From NCBI RefSeq assembly GCF_007655135.1, contig NC_045131.1, forward strand, positions 16,724,001 to 16,788,000: DNA of 64,000 bases. Reading direction: 5' to 3'. Under the pieces are notes generated by a model. The model did not search any database, was not told the DNA's origin, and saw nothing but the letters and a program-made list of their open reading frames with translations. This DNA is from Punica granatum (Eukaryota; Streptophyta; Magnoliopsida; Myrtales; Lythraceae). Below, in pieces: positions 1-9,773 of the stretch. Position 1 is the first letter of the stretch, and every line of letters starts with the position of its first letter. The translations under genes were made by a program, and so were the position numbers.

Positions 1-360
1 AAAGGTCCAGGAAGAGTGCCCGTGGAGGTCCACGTACATCCTAGGATAGACACCTCTACTAGGCCCTCACCTGGAATCGGTGCTTTCCATGGCGACGGTC
101 GCTTGCACCTCGGGCGCGTTGGAAGACCGACTTAGGACTATCTTTTTAAAATTTGTATTGCACTTTGAACCATTCGGAGTTAATACGAATGACAGCATTA
201 GTTTTTGAAAATTCATGCATTTCATGCATTTCTTCTTTTATTCATTGCTTTGCATGTTATTTTAAAAATAATTTTCTTGCATTAAACTCACGCACTTATG
301 GAATCCAGGTGTTAACAACTGGCGGCACCTCACCGATATCCCACTCGTTTTCAGCAAAGA
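1..360 (+). other. 5' leader of long-LTR Ty3/gypsy element, copy 1
   Basis: Non-coding sequence running up to the probable gag start at 361. It resembles the reverse complement of the last ~240 bases of the window: both contain a GGAAGA(A)CCG stretch followed by a T/A-rich tract and TTGTAYTTTGAAC. This indicates that two related elements begin beyond opposite ends of the window. No LTR end or convincing primer-binding site is visible here; TGGCGGCACC near 319 is a weak candidate. The 5' LTR must lie outside the window. Confidence 0.5.
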
Positions 361-2634
361 ATGGCAGAGGAAAATCAACTAGCTATCTTTGAGAAGGATA
401 CACCTCTCACTCCAATTCATTCTCAAGCACCGACTATGCATGCACTACCACCACACGTGTCCCCTACAGGCATGTCACCAACACATCAGGGAGTTTCCCC
501 GACTCATCTTCCGCCACCTGCATCTTCGGGCCCACACCTGGCATATTCTGGAGGGCAGCCATCTTCTGCAATTGATGATCGTGCACGTATTGCAATACTC
601 GAGAGCACGGTCAATCAACTGGCTGCCACCATGGCTACCAATATGGCCGAGCTCATGGCCCTGCTCAAAGGCCCAAATCGTGCTTCTTCGAGCTTCACCC
701 CACCTCCTAGGTACGGGCCAGCGGTCAATCCAAGCCCATGGGCCCAGCCGACCTTGATTACTGATAATGGAGATACGTCTGCCCCAATGATAGTGAACAC
801 GTCGGCGGCCCATCCGGTAAGCAATCTTCCAGCACCACCTTCTTTCTCGCACCCGGCTAATCTCTCGGTGGTCACTCTTGTCCCTTCAGCGAAATGTTGG
901 AACCGCCTATGCTCATACCCTCACCGATCTCCACGCCAGTCCCAATTTCGGTCTCTGCATCGGTCCCAGCTTCGACTTCCGCTGTCCCACCGCCGATCAT
1001 ATTCCTGCCTACAACTGCCCAGGCTCTTACTCACATTGCTGAACCTCCCCCGTACCAAGCTCCACAACCCCATATCGGCCTTTCTTACCAAGCTCCACCT
1101 CCCATAAATATCGCTTACTCTAAACCAGGCACGTCGAGCCACGCGGCCCCTAGAGCTCCACCCACAAATTTTCTCTTAGAAACGGGGACCGAACAGGAAC
1201 AGAGATTGAAGAAGTTGGAAGAGAATATCCGAGCCCTACAATCAGGCGGCTCCCGCCTCGATGCCGGCGACGGCGATTGGAGTCTTTTCCCAGGTATGTA
1301 GCTAACCCCAAAGATTAAGGTGCCTGAATTCCAGAGGTACTACGGCACGACCGACCCTCGTCACCATCTCCGTCACTATCGGGAAAAATGCTACAGTACT
1401 GGGATTACGAAGAGTTCGTCATCCATACGTTCCAGGATAGTTTGGCAGGAGCGGCTCTGGATTGGTACATGTCACTGAAAGCCGCGGATATCCCCACGTG
1501 GGCAGACCTCTCAAGCAAATTCATCGACCAGTACAGGTACTGTGCGGAGACGCCCCCGACTCTGCTGGAGCTCAGCACGATGGAGATGATTGAGGACTAG
1601 GGCTTCGAGGCCTATGCAGTGAAGTGGCGGGTTAGAGCGGCGAAGCATGTCCCTCCGATCAGTGAGACACAACAGATCTAATTATTTCACTCCACTCTTA
1701 AAAGGGCCTACTACTTGTACTTGTTGGCCCACACGTTTTCATTCTCCAACCTTATCGACGTCGGAAAGAAGCTCGACATCGGCATTAAGCTCTGCAAGAT
1801 AGAAGGTCCGGTCGAGAAAAAGGAAGGAGAGTCCTCGAAGAGGGCCGCCACTGGGACAGTGGGAAGTAGGAGAGGGAAAGACACGTCTGTCAATGCTGTC
1901 AACTCAGGGTGCCAAGCCCCCCAGCAATATTCCATAAGCTACACGCCCGCACCACCGACCACTCAAGCGTATGCCCCACCTTCGATGTATTATCAACAAC
2001 AACTCCCAGCGCAGCAAGTTTACTATTCCACCCCGCCGGCTTCCTTTCCGTCGCCGGTCCTGCAGCAATATGCCCATAATTATGCCCCTGCTCCTCCTCC
2101 GATTCAACAAAGTAGGCCCCCGGCTTCGAGAACTCCTCAGCCGGTGCAACGGGCTCCGGCTCCGCAGGACCAGCAGGGCATCGCAACACAAACGCGACAT
2201 AAATAGTTTACACCTCTACCGGCTCCGCTCTCCCACATATACCGGCAACTCCTCGTGGGTAACAAGATCCGATCGATAGCACCTAACCCTGATTTCGACC
2301 CAACCATCCAGGATCAGAGTCGGCGCTGCGAGCACCATCAGGGCGCACCCAGTCACACCACCGACAATTGTTGGAAGCTACGGGAGAAGATCCAACAGAT
2401 GATTGATGACAAGCAACTCATGTTCAATGCCGTCAAACCCCCGAACGTGCAATCAAATCCTCTTCCTGATCACGGGTCAAGCTCAGGACCCAGCATTAAC
2501 ATGATCGGTGTTTGCGCTATAGGAGAGTACGAGACAAGACAGAAGGCATCGGTCCTATTCGTAATCGAATATGTTCCTGCGAAAACCAATGTAGGGTATG
2601 CAGGGTTCGATGCCACGCCTGCCCATTTGTGATA
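361..2634 (+). pseudogene. gag: Decayed gag region of Ty3/gypsy retrotransposon (Tat-like)
   Basis: Capsid/nucleocapsid polyprotein remnant of a plant Ty3/gypsy element. The reading starts at ATG 361 with a Pro/His/Ser-rich N-terminus, changes frame near 885-894, stops near 1299, and continues in another frame from about 1310 with in-frame stops at about 1598, 1680 and 2204. A retrotransposon-gag-like core (…FQRYYGTTDPRHHLRHY…, SLAGAALDWY) lies at about 1320-1600. A Pro/Gln-rich linker follows (1900-2200), then a zinc-knuckle variant C-x2-H-x5-H-x4-C at about 2327-2371 followed by a Lys/Glu helix. At least one frameshift and several stops make it non-functional. Family identity rests on the gag core, the knuckle and the adjacent protease and reverse transcriptase. 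Confidence is high for a retroelement and moderate for the Tat lineage. Confidence 0.85.
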
Positions 2635-4060
2635 GAAGTCCCCGCACGAGAGCCATATCAAGATAGCAAGGTCCCGTGGACCTACTAAGGAAGTGTCAGG
2701 AATCTCGAGCGTCAATTTAGCGTCATGGGCGTGACGCGCTCGGGTCGAGTCTGCGAAAATCCGAAGGTCGCAAATAAAGGGAAAGCCCCGGCAGTGCCCG
2801 GAGTCGCCCCGGAAGCCTCGTCTATTCCCCATAAGAAGGTGACTGAAGAGGAGGCCGAGGCTTTCATGAAGATTATCAAGGCAAGCGAGTACAAGGTCGT
2901 TGAACAAATGGGCAAATCTCCAGCCCACATTTCACTACTCGCCCTTCTCTTGGGTTCAGAGCTACATCGTGAAGTGCTTCTGAAGATCCTGACAGCGGCA
3001 CAGGTCCCTAAGGAGACTGCTCCAGATCTCATTGCAGAGACCGTTGGCTCGATCTTCTCCAACAATATTTCATTCTCGGATGACGAACTTCCCTCCGAAG
3101 GGTACGCTCATTCGCGGGCGTTGCACATCGTCTGTAAGTGCAATAACTTCGTGGTAGGCCGGGTCATGATCGACAACGGTTCGGCTCTCAATGTATGCGC
3201 TGTTTCCACCTTGAAATAGATGAATAGATTTGAATCGTATTCGTCCGAGCAAGACGGCGATTCGAGCCTTCGATGGCTCACAGAGGGAAGTGAATGGAGA
3301 GATCGACCTTCTGATCGAGGTAGGCCCATGTTCATTCAGTGTAACTTTCCAGGTCCTCGACATCTCAAATGCCTTCAGCTTGCTACTCGGGAGGCCGTGG
3401 ATCCATTCAGCGGGCGTAGTTCCCTCTACCTTGCATCAGAAGCTTAAGTTCATCGTTGAAGAGCGATTTATCACGGTCAAACGTGAGGAGGACTATGCGA
3501 TTTATAAGGAGACAGTTGTCCCCTACATCAGTATTGGGGACGATCAGAACCTCCCCTTCCACTCCTTTGACGCCATCTCCGTCATCCGGGACTACGGAGA
3601 GATCGGTCCAACCCGCGCTGACCGCATGGTGGGAAGATTTTACTGCGCCACAATTACATCCCCAGTACCGGACTCGGAGCACATGGTCAGGGGATCAGTC
3701 GCCCCATTGAGATTGAAAAATACAAGAACAGGAAGGGACTCAGTTTTCGCCCTTCCTGTCACGAGATTATTGAGGCTCGCAGGGGCAAGCACCTTCACCA
3801 TCTCGTTGCACGCTATGGGAAGATCAACACGGGTATCTCGGTTCATCCGCTCTCCTACTTTTTTCTTGGGCCTCCACACATCGTTGGAGGTACTGTTGAC
3901 GGTCTCTCCTCGGATTCAGACAGCGAGTCTGTTGACCTGCCAAATATATGCGCCGTTACCAAGCAGACTACTCTAGGGGCTTACATCCGCCTCGCGTAGG
4001 AAAATGAGGAACTCAACAACTGGACCTCAGTCTTTGTGTTACTCGGCTGTAATCGCCGAT
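2635..4060 (+). pseudogene. Decayed retrotransposon aspartic protease with C-terminal extension
   Basis: Continuation of the polyprotein. A linker with a TRSGR motif (about 2735) leads into an aspartic-protease-like segment with MIDNGSALNVC at about 3166-3200, the D-[TN]-G active-site region in which Thr/Ser is replaced by Asn. A stop codon at 3217-3219 and a frame change around 3225 interrupt it. The second half (LLGRPWIHSAG, about 3390-3425) is the expected protease C-terminal region. Beyond about 3640 another frame change occurs, and the coding signal continues as a Gly-rich, Arg-rich tail ending near 4050. Translation of the original product is impossible without repair. Confidence 0.75.
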
Positions 4061-4062
4061 GT

Positions 4063-4231
4063 GTAAGGCCATCTCTGTTTTGATATTCCCCGTGTGTCGG
4101 TATAGCCATAAGCCACACGACGGAAGAGGGATTCTTGTTATGGCATTGCGCTCTCATCATTAATAAAATCCCTACATGCATTTTTCAGAAATCTCGCGTC
4201 TACTTTCTTTTTCTCTCTCACTCATTCGCAG
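4063..4231 (+). other. Possible intron between protease and reverse transcriptase
   Basis: The coding signal ends near 4050 and restarts at about 4263. The gap holds a good donor-like GTAAGG at 4063 and a pyrimidine-rich tract at 4201-4227 ending in GCAG at 4228-4231. An alternative acceptor, TTTTTCAG, ends at 4188. Ogre/Tat-lineage elements are known to carry a spliced intron at this junction. Splicing here is inferred from position and signals only. Confidence 0.35.
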
Positions 4232-4262
4232 CACTTTAAAATTTCTAAAACAATTTGTTTAA

Positions 4263-5117
4263 ACCGCCAGGCTCCACTCGAATCTGAGTCTTCGACGCGT
4301 CGATTCGAACCCATCCGAGGAACTCCTTGAAGAGTCCCGACCCATATACTTCGGGGAAGGACTCAACGAGGATGGTCGAGTGCCCGAGATAGAAGAGAGT
4401 TTGCGCCGTCTTGAGAACCGCCAACTCACTGCCGTGGAGCCGACAGAGGAGATCAATGTGGGTACTGAAGAAGAACCTCGCATCCTAAAGATCGGGACGG
4501 GTCTCGACCTTACAAAACGAGCCAGAATGATCGAATTTCTAATGGACTACCAAGAGGTCTTTGCTTGGTCCTATGCCAACATGCCGGACTTAGATCCATC
4601 GATAGTCAAACTCTTCCTACCACTTGATACAGAGAGGTTTCCAGCCAAACGACCGCACTTACGGCGGCAACGTGCCGGCCTTCTCCTCCGCATCAAAGAA
4701 GAAATTATTAAACAGATCAACGTAGGGTTCCTGGAGGTTTGCAATTATTCTGAGTGGGTAGCGAATATCGTGCCCGTGGAGAAGAAGGATGGAAGAGTTA
4801 GAGTTTGCGTCGACTACTGAGACCTCAACAAAGCCAGCCCCAAAGATAACTTCCTCCTGCCTCATATTGACGTCTTAGTCGACAACACAGCACGTCACAC
4901 GTTGTTCTCCTTCCTGAATGGCTTCTTTGGATACAACCAGATTCGAATGGTCGAAGAGGACAAGATCAAGACGACGTTTATCACAATGTGGGACACTTTT
5001 TGTTACCGAGTCATGCCCTTCGGCCTCAAAAATGCCGGGGCAACATATCAGATGGCGATGGTCACGCTATTCCACGACATGATGCACAAAGAGATCAAGG
5101 TCTACGTTGACGACATG
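4263..5117 (+). pseudogene. pol: Truncated Ty3/gypsy reverse transcriptase
   Basis: N-terminal part of a reverse transcriptase. Visible are the region before the fingers (VFAWSYANMPDLDP), the primer-grip-proximal EWVANIVPVEKKDGRVRVCVDY, the segment FGLKNAGATYQ and the catalytic box YVDDM at 5103-5117. One in-frame TGA at 4818-4820 stands where Arg of the VDYRDLN block is expected, which looks like a CGA-to-TGA change of the kind caused by cytosine deamination. Sequence similarity stops abruptly right after YVDDM. The thumb, RNase H and integrase are absent, and the 3' non-coding region of the element follows directly, so a large internal deletion is likely. Confidence 0.9.
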
Positions 5118-7340
5118 AACAAATCCTTCAATGGAGCATTAGGACAGTCTTTGCGACGCCTTATTAGTTCTGTTGGACTTATTTGACTCTCCTGTCCCAA
5201 TGGGACTCGGCTCCTCGAGCTTTCCCTAGGACGGCTGCGCAAACCAACCCGTAATCGGGGAAAGTACAACTATGCGGTTCCCAGTCACAGCCTAACTGCT
5301 CCAGCGTGGCGATGACCGAACTCCTGAAATTGAGTGTCCCCCACGTGCGACACCCCATGGGCCGCGCGCTGGATGAGAGAATTTCTCATGGGTCCACCTT
5401 ACATTTCTTACCACATATTTCACCGTATAATCACCTACTAATGCATCATCTTCTTTGTCATCCTTCACAGAGGCACGCCGGCTACAAGCGAGGAGCGATA
5501 CACGGGTTCACACCTCCACGAGAACTCCTATCGGGTCTCTCTCCCTATACTTCGACAGGAAAAGACTTAATGCGGAAGTACCCCCCTTTTAACCAAATCA
5601 AAGACAAAAATGACTGAGTGAGCCACATGCTGTCAACCCAATCATCTCAAGTCGATAGCAAGCATGGCCCCCGAAGCAAAGCACGTACGCCAACTTCAAG
5701 AGCACCTATCCTCCTAGGGGCACCCTCCACGGGAGCGACAAGACACGGTCAGGAACAGCGTCCGACGCAGACCACGAAGACCGGGACATCCGTGTTCAAC
5801 ACTCATGCCGGGGCAACCTCGGTCACCTACACCCCAGGGAAAATCTTATTCTTCTTCTTATACGATAGGGGAAATCATTTGTAAAGTTTGCAAGGACGAG
5901 CAACACGAAGTTCGGCTTCCGAATATCCAGAAGCCAAACCTCCATGAAAGGCCGACCCTCACAAAATAGGGCAAAGCACACCAAAGAGACCACGCAATGT
6001 GAAGTCGAGGAGTTTTCAACAAATACACGGGGCACGAAACAAACCTCAACTGCAAGAAAAAAACAGAGTGGAAAGAAGCGGGAAAAACCCGTCGATGAAG
6101 AGAGAGAGAAAAGACGCGAGAGAAACCCGTTAATGAACAAAACAAAGCACCGCCGAGATATAAAACTCCGCCACCGCCAATTCGAAGAAGAAATCAACAA
6201 ATCCCGACAAAAAGGGGAGCAGCAGACGCAACTCCTGGACGGAGATAGAACACAACGCACTCGGAGTTCGAATCCTTCGAACCCTTCGCCCTTGCAAACT
6301 TGAGAGACAAAAAAATCAAGCCCGCTAGGTCGAAAACCCATCGGGGCGACCTAGGCAAAAGCTAGGGTAAGAGAGAGGCATGACTGAAAATCCCGAGGCG
6401 GGCAATCGTGGCAAAAGGAGAGCTAATCCCCTTTAGGTTGAGAAGTATGGCCCTGAGGTGGATAACCGTAGCAAAAGGAGAGTAAAACGAGAGATAAACA
6501 AAACAGTTACCCTAGGCTTTCGCACACTGCGCGGACCAGGGATCCCCAAGGAAAATGGCCAGGTTATCTACTCCAACATGATCCCCGATCGGCTCTCCTG
6601 CACGACTCAAGTGTCCAAGGCGGATTCTTCCTCAAACACAGCGGGCGACCAAGCACGCAATCCAAGCAGTTCAAGATAGCCAACACCAACAAAAGGACGG
6701 AAGAAAAGGGGGTACATCTCGCTGCAGGCGTGAACCCGTGTATCCTTTTAGCTTGGGGCAACGTGCTTCCCATGCTTTCTCTTTTTTCTCGGTCCATAAA
6801 TGACTCTAAACGGGTCATAGCCGCCCTACAATCGGCTACCACAAAGCCAAAATCCTAGACACTCCTCTCCGGGAGTCAAGTCATTAACACTTTGGAAATG
6901 ATTAGACTGAGGTCTGTCCAAATTTGCACAGAAATCCCCCATGCGGATCACAAACGCAGCCACCCTACGATATCCTGACGAGAAGGGTCTTAAGCCGACG
7001 GGCGCGTCGAATAATCGACAGAGCCGTTAGGGCATCATTGAGAATATCTCGATATGCTCGTGCATGGCCAACAGGAGCCTTGGAGGCCTCGCATTGAGGC
7101 ATTCGAAAATGGGATCTCATTCGGATTGCCAAAGCAAAAACTCTCTACGAGTCGCCCAGGCAACCTGAAACTGAAGAACATGCGTCGCGAACGCATCCTT
7201 TTACCTGTGCTTATAAATTGCTAGTAATCCCATGACTTACTAATGATGTCAGAATCACAGGTACAACAAGCGCAAGAACTACGGCAGACTCTGATCCCCT
7301 GTCCAAGAGGTACGTAGGAGCTCCCAGAGCTCGAGTCCCG
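5118..7340 (+). repeat. 3' non-coding region of long-LTR element, copy 1 (conserved part)
   Basis: Long non-coding block collinear with the minus strand of about 62850-60450. Shared landmarks include GCATTAGGACAGTC (5136), CCCTAGGACGGCTGCG (5224), TTTCTTACCACATATTTC (5404) and a block with CGTAGG near 7310. The homology begins within a few bases of the end of the reverse transcriptase remnant. Short open frames here are not conserved between the copies. Nothing in the region resembles RNase H or integrase. I interpret it as the 3' untranslated part of the element. Confidence 0.6.
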
Positions 7341-7910
7341 CATCGCAAGACGCCGGTCCCTAGCGAATGAACAACCACCCCAATCGGCGAACGAGCAACC
7401 GCCCCAAGTGGAGCAACAAGCAACCGCCTCGCAAGCAAAAGTCCCAGTGGTGAGACCGGGGCCTTCCCAGCAAGCAATCGCTTCAGCGGCGAGACCAGCT
7501 GCCAGCAAGAGTAACAAACAATCGATCTAACAGCAGGGTCGGCTTCCAGCGAATCAAACACACAATCGCCCCAGGGGAAAGCAAGCCTCTAGCAAAGCAC
7601 AACCATTCCAGCGGATTAAACACACAACTGCCCCAGGGGAAAGTAGGCCTCCAGCAAAGCACAACCATCCCGGCGGCAAAACAGGCCTTTAGCAATGCAC
7701 AACCATCCCAGCAGGGCCGGCATCTGGCAGAGCAATGAGCAACCGCCCCAGTGACGAGGTTGGCTTCCGGCAGATCAAACACACACCGCCCTAGGGACAA
7801 GGCACCAACGAAGCAACTTTGTCCCGGCAATAATGCCGGCCTCCGGCAGATCAACACATTTGGGGGTAGCATCAGCCATGCACATTCAACGTACACCACC
7901 GTCCACATGA
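7340..7910 (+). repeat. Imperfect GC-rich minisatellite in copy 1
   Basis: Degenerate direct repeats built around CCGCCCCAG and AGCAAAGCACAACCAT. The latter occurs at 7591, 7653 and, as a variant, at 7691 (spacings 62 and 38). The corresponding segment of copy 2 (about 60500-60620) holds only about one unit, so the repeat expanded in copy 1. Confidence 0.55.
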
Positions 7911-7918
7911 CTAATGAA

Positions 7919-7940
7919 AAGTGGTGCCCATCTCTGTGGG
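7919..7940 (+). promoter_or_regulatory. Sequence resembling a tRNA-Lys-type primer-binding site
   Basis: TGGTGCCCATCTCTGTGGGA resembles the primer-binding sites used by many plant gypsy elements (TGGCGCCCA… type). Its position inside what looks like a 3' untranslated region is unexpected. It may be a nested LTR remnant, or chance. No LTR end can be fixed next to it. Confidence 0.25.
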
Positions 7941-8329
7941 AGAGCCACGTGCGATCCTCACTTTCCATCGAGACAAGATGCGCCTTGGTCCCGAGAGTCA
8001 GTCCGACCCACAGCACCGCCTCACTACGACTACATTCACAAGCAACAGCATTCCCGGTGTGAGCATGCAGATCTTGAAAGGTTGTCTCTCCCTGACGGAC
8101 TCATGTCTGCCTTATGCGACAAGACGTAATCCCAATCCGATCGGATGGCCCTCAGGGAGACATACAACGCCCAATCATGCGACGAGCGGCGAACAACACT
8201 TGCCATTGCACTGTCATAAGCACAATCTGAATTCAAATCCAACGATTCATAGTCTTCTCTTTCCGGTGCCCCGCGCCGTCCCCCAACATTAGTTGTTGCT
8301 TCTACATCCCATGCACTTTCGTACCATGT

Positions 8330-9640
8330 CAACATTTACTGCTTTTCGGACTCCGTGTTCATCTTTACAGCTTTTCGGACTCCGTGTCCAGTACTTTGTG
8401 TCCATCTTTACTACTTTTCGAACTTCGTGTCCATCTTTACAGGTTTTCAGACTCCGTGTCCATCCTTGCTACTTTTCGGACTCCGTGCCCAGGACTTCGT
8501 GTCCGTCTTTACAGCTTTTCGGACTCCGTGTCCAGGACTCCGTGTCTATCTTTACTGCTTTTCGGACTTCGTGTCCATCTTTACTGCTTTTCGGACTCCG
8601 TGTCTAGGATTCCGTGTCCATCTTTACAGCTTTTCGGACTTCGTGTCCAGGACTCCGTGTCCATCTTTAATGCTTTTCGGATTTCGTGTCCATCTTTACT
8701 GCATTCCGGACCTCGTGTCCACATCTACTGCATTCCGGACCTCGTGTCCACATCTACTGCTTTCCGAACTTCGTGTCCGCATTTACTACTTTTCTAATTT
8801 CGTGTCCTCACTTACTACATTCCGGACTTTGTGTCCGCGTCTACCACATTTCGAACTTCGTGTCCTCATCTACCACTTTCGGACTTCATGTCCTCGTTTA
8901 CTACCTTCCGGATTTCGTGTCCGCATCTACTCCTTTTCGGACTTCGTGTCCGCATATACTACATTTCGGACTTCGTGTCCACATTTACTGCATTTTGGAC
9001 TTCGTGTCCTCATTTACTTCTTTCCGGACTTTGTGTCCTTATTAATTGTATTTCGGATTTCGTGTCCTCATTTACTGCTTTCCGGATTTCGTGTCGGCTT
9101 TAAGTACATTCTGGACTTCGTGTCCGCATCTACTGCATTTTGGACCTCATGTCCGCACTTACTGCATTTCGGATTTCGTGTCTGCATTCACTGTTTTTCA
9201 AATTGCATTTACTGCATTCCGGACCTCGTGTCCACATTTACTGCATTCCGGACCTCGTGTCCACATCTACTGCTTTCCGAACTTCGTGTCCTCATTTACT
9301 ACTTTTCGGACTTCGTGTCCTCACTTACTACATTCCGGACTTTGTGTCCGCGTCTACTACATTTCGAACTTTGTATCCTCGTTTACTGCTTTCCGGACTT
9401 CGTGTCTGCATCTACTCCGTTTCGGACTTTGTATCCTCATTTACTGCATTTCAGATTTCGTGTCCGCATTTACTGTATTTTGGACTTCATGTCCGCACCT
9501 ACTGCATTTCGGACTTCGTGTCCACTTTTACTGCTTTTCGGACTTCGTGTCCATATCGCTTTCTGGACTTCGTGTCCACATTTAATGTCTTTCAAGTATG
9601 CGTCCACATGTACTAATTTATGGTTTTTTTTCTCGCATTT
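8330..9640 (+). repeat. 29-bp tandem array (about 45 units), copy 1
   Basis: Tandem units of 29 bases with approximate consensus TTTTCGGACTTCGTGTCC plus CATTTACTGC. Early units read CCATCTTTACTGC with occasional short extra copies of AGGACTCCGTGTC. Later units read CCGCATTTACTAC or CCTCATTTACTGC. The core GGACTTCGTGTCC is a dyad (GGAC/GTCC). Because 29 is not a multiple of three, and few units contain stops, long open frames appear in all three frames of this strand. The largest spans 8355-9668 (437 codons) and shows a 29-residue period. These are by-products of the repeat, not supported genes. The same family occurs on the opposite strand at 59700-60430. Confidence 0.95.
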
Positions 9641-9756
9641 ACTATTTTGTAACAAGCCCACATATTAGCACAAACGAGGAGAATGGCCAGATGATCGTCA
9701 GGACCAAACGAGGTGCTTCTCATAGTCTTTGGCTGCATCCTCTATCCGAGCACGCA

Positions 9757-9773
9757 ACCAAAGAGGGGCAAGC
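9757..9773 (+). promoter_or_regulatory. Polypurine tract before 3' LTR, copy 1
   Basis: AAAGAGGGGCAAGC lies immediately before the LTR start TGTCAGCACC at 9774. The same tract, reverse-complemented, borders the LTR of copy 2 (59447-59461). A purine-rich tract directly abutting TG is the expected plus-strand primer and fixes the orientation of the element. Confidence 0.7.

Noticed and set aside
5823..6341. 172-codon minus-strand frame in the 3' region of copy 1
   Set aside because: The equivalent region of copy 2 has no matching intact frame, and the composition is low-complexity Phe/Ser/Cys/Arg.
8330..9640. Regular ~29-base repeats as a CRISPR array
   Set aside because: Units are directly contiguous with no unique spacers, and the context is plant retrotransposon DNA.
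8355..9668. 437-codon open frame, and overlapping frames of 90-179 codons, as a repetitive protein
   Set aside because: It lies wholly within the 29-bp array. All three frames are open, and the residue period equals the DNA unit length. It is a by-product of the repeat.
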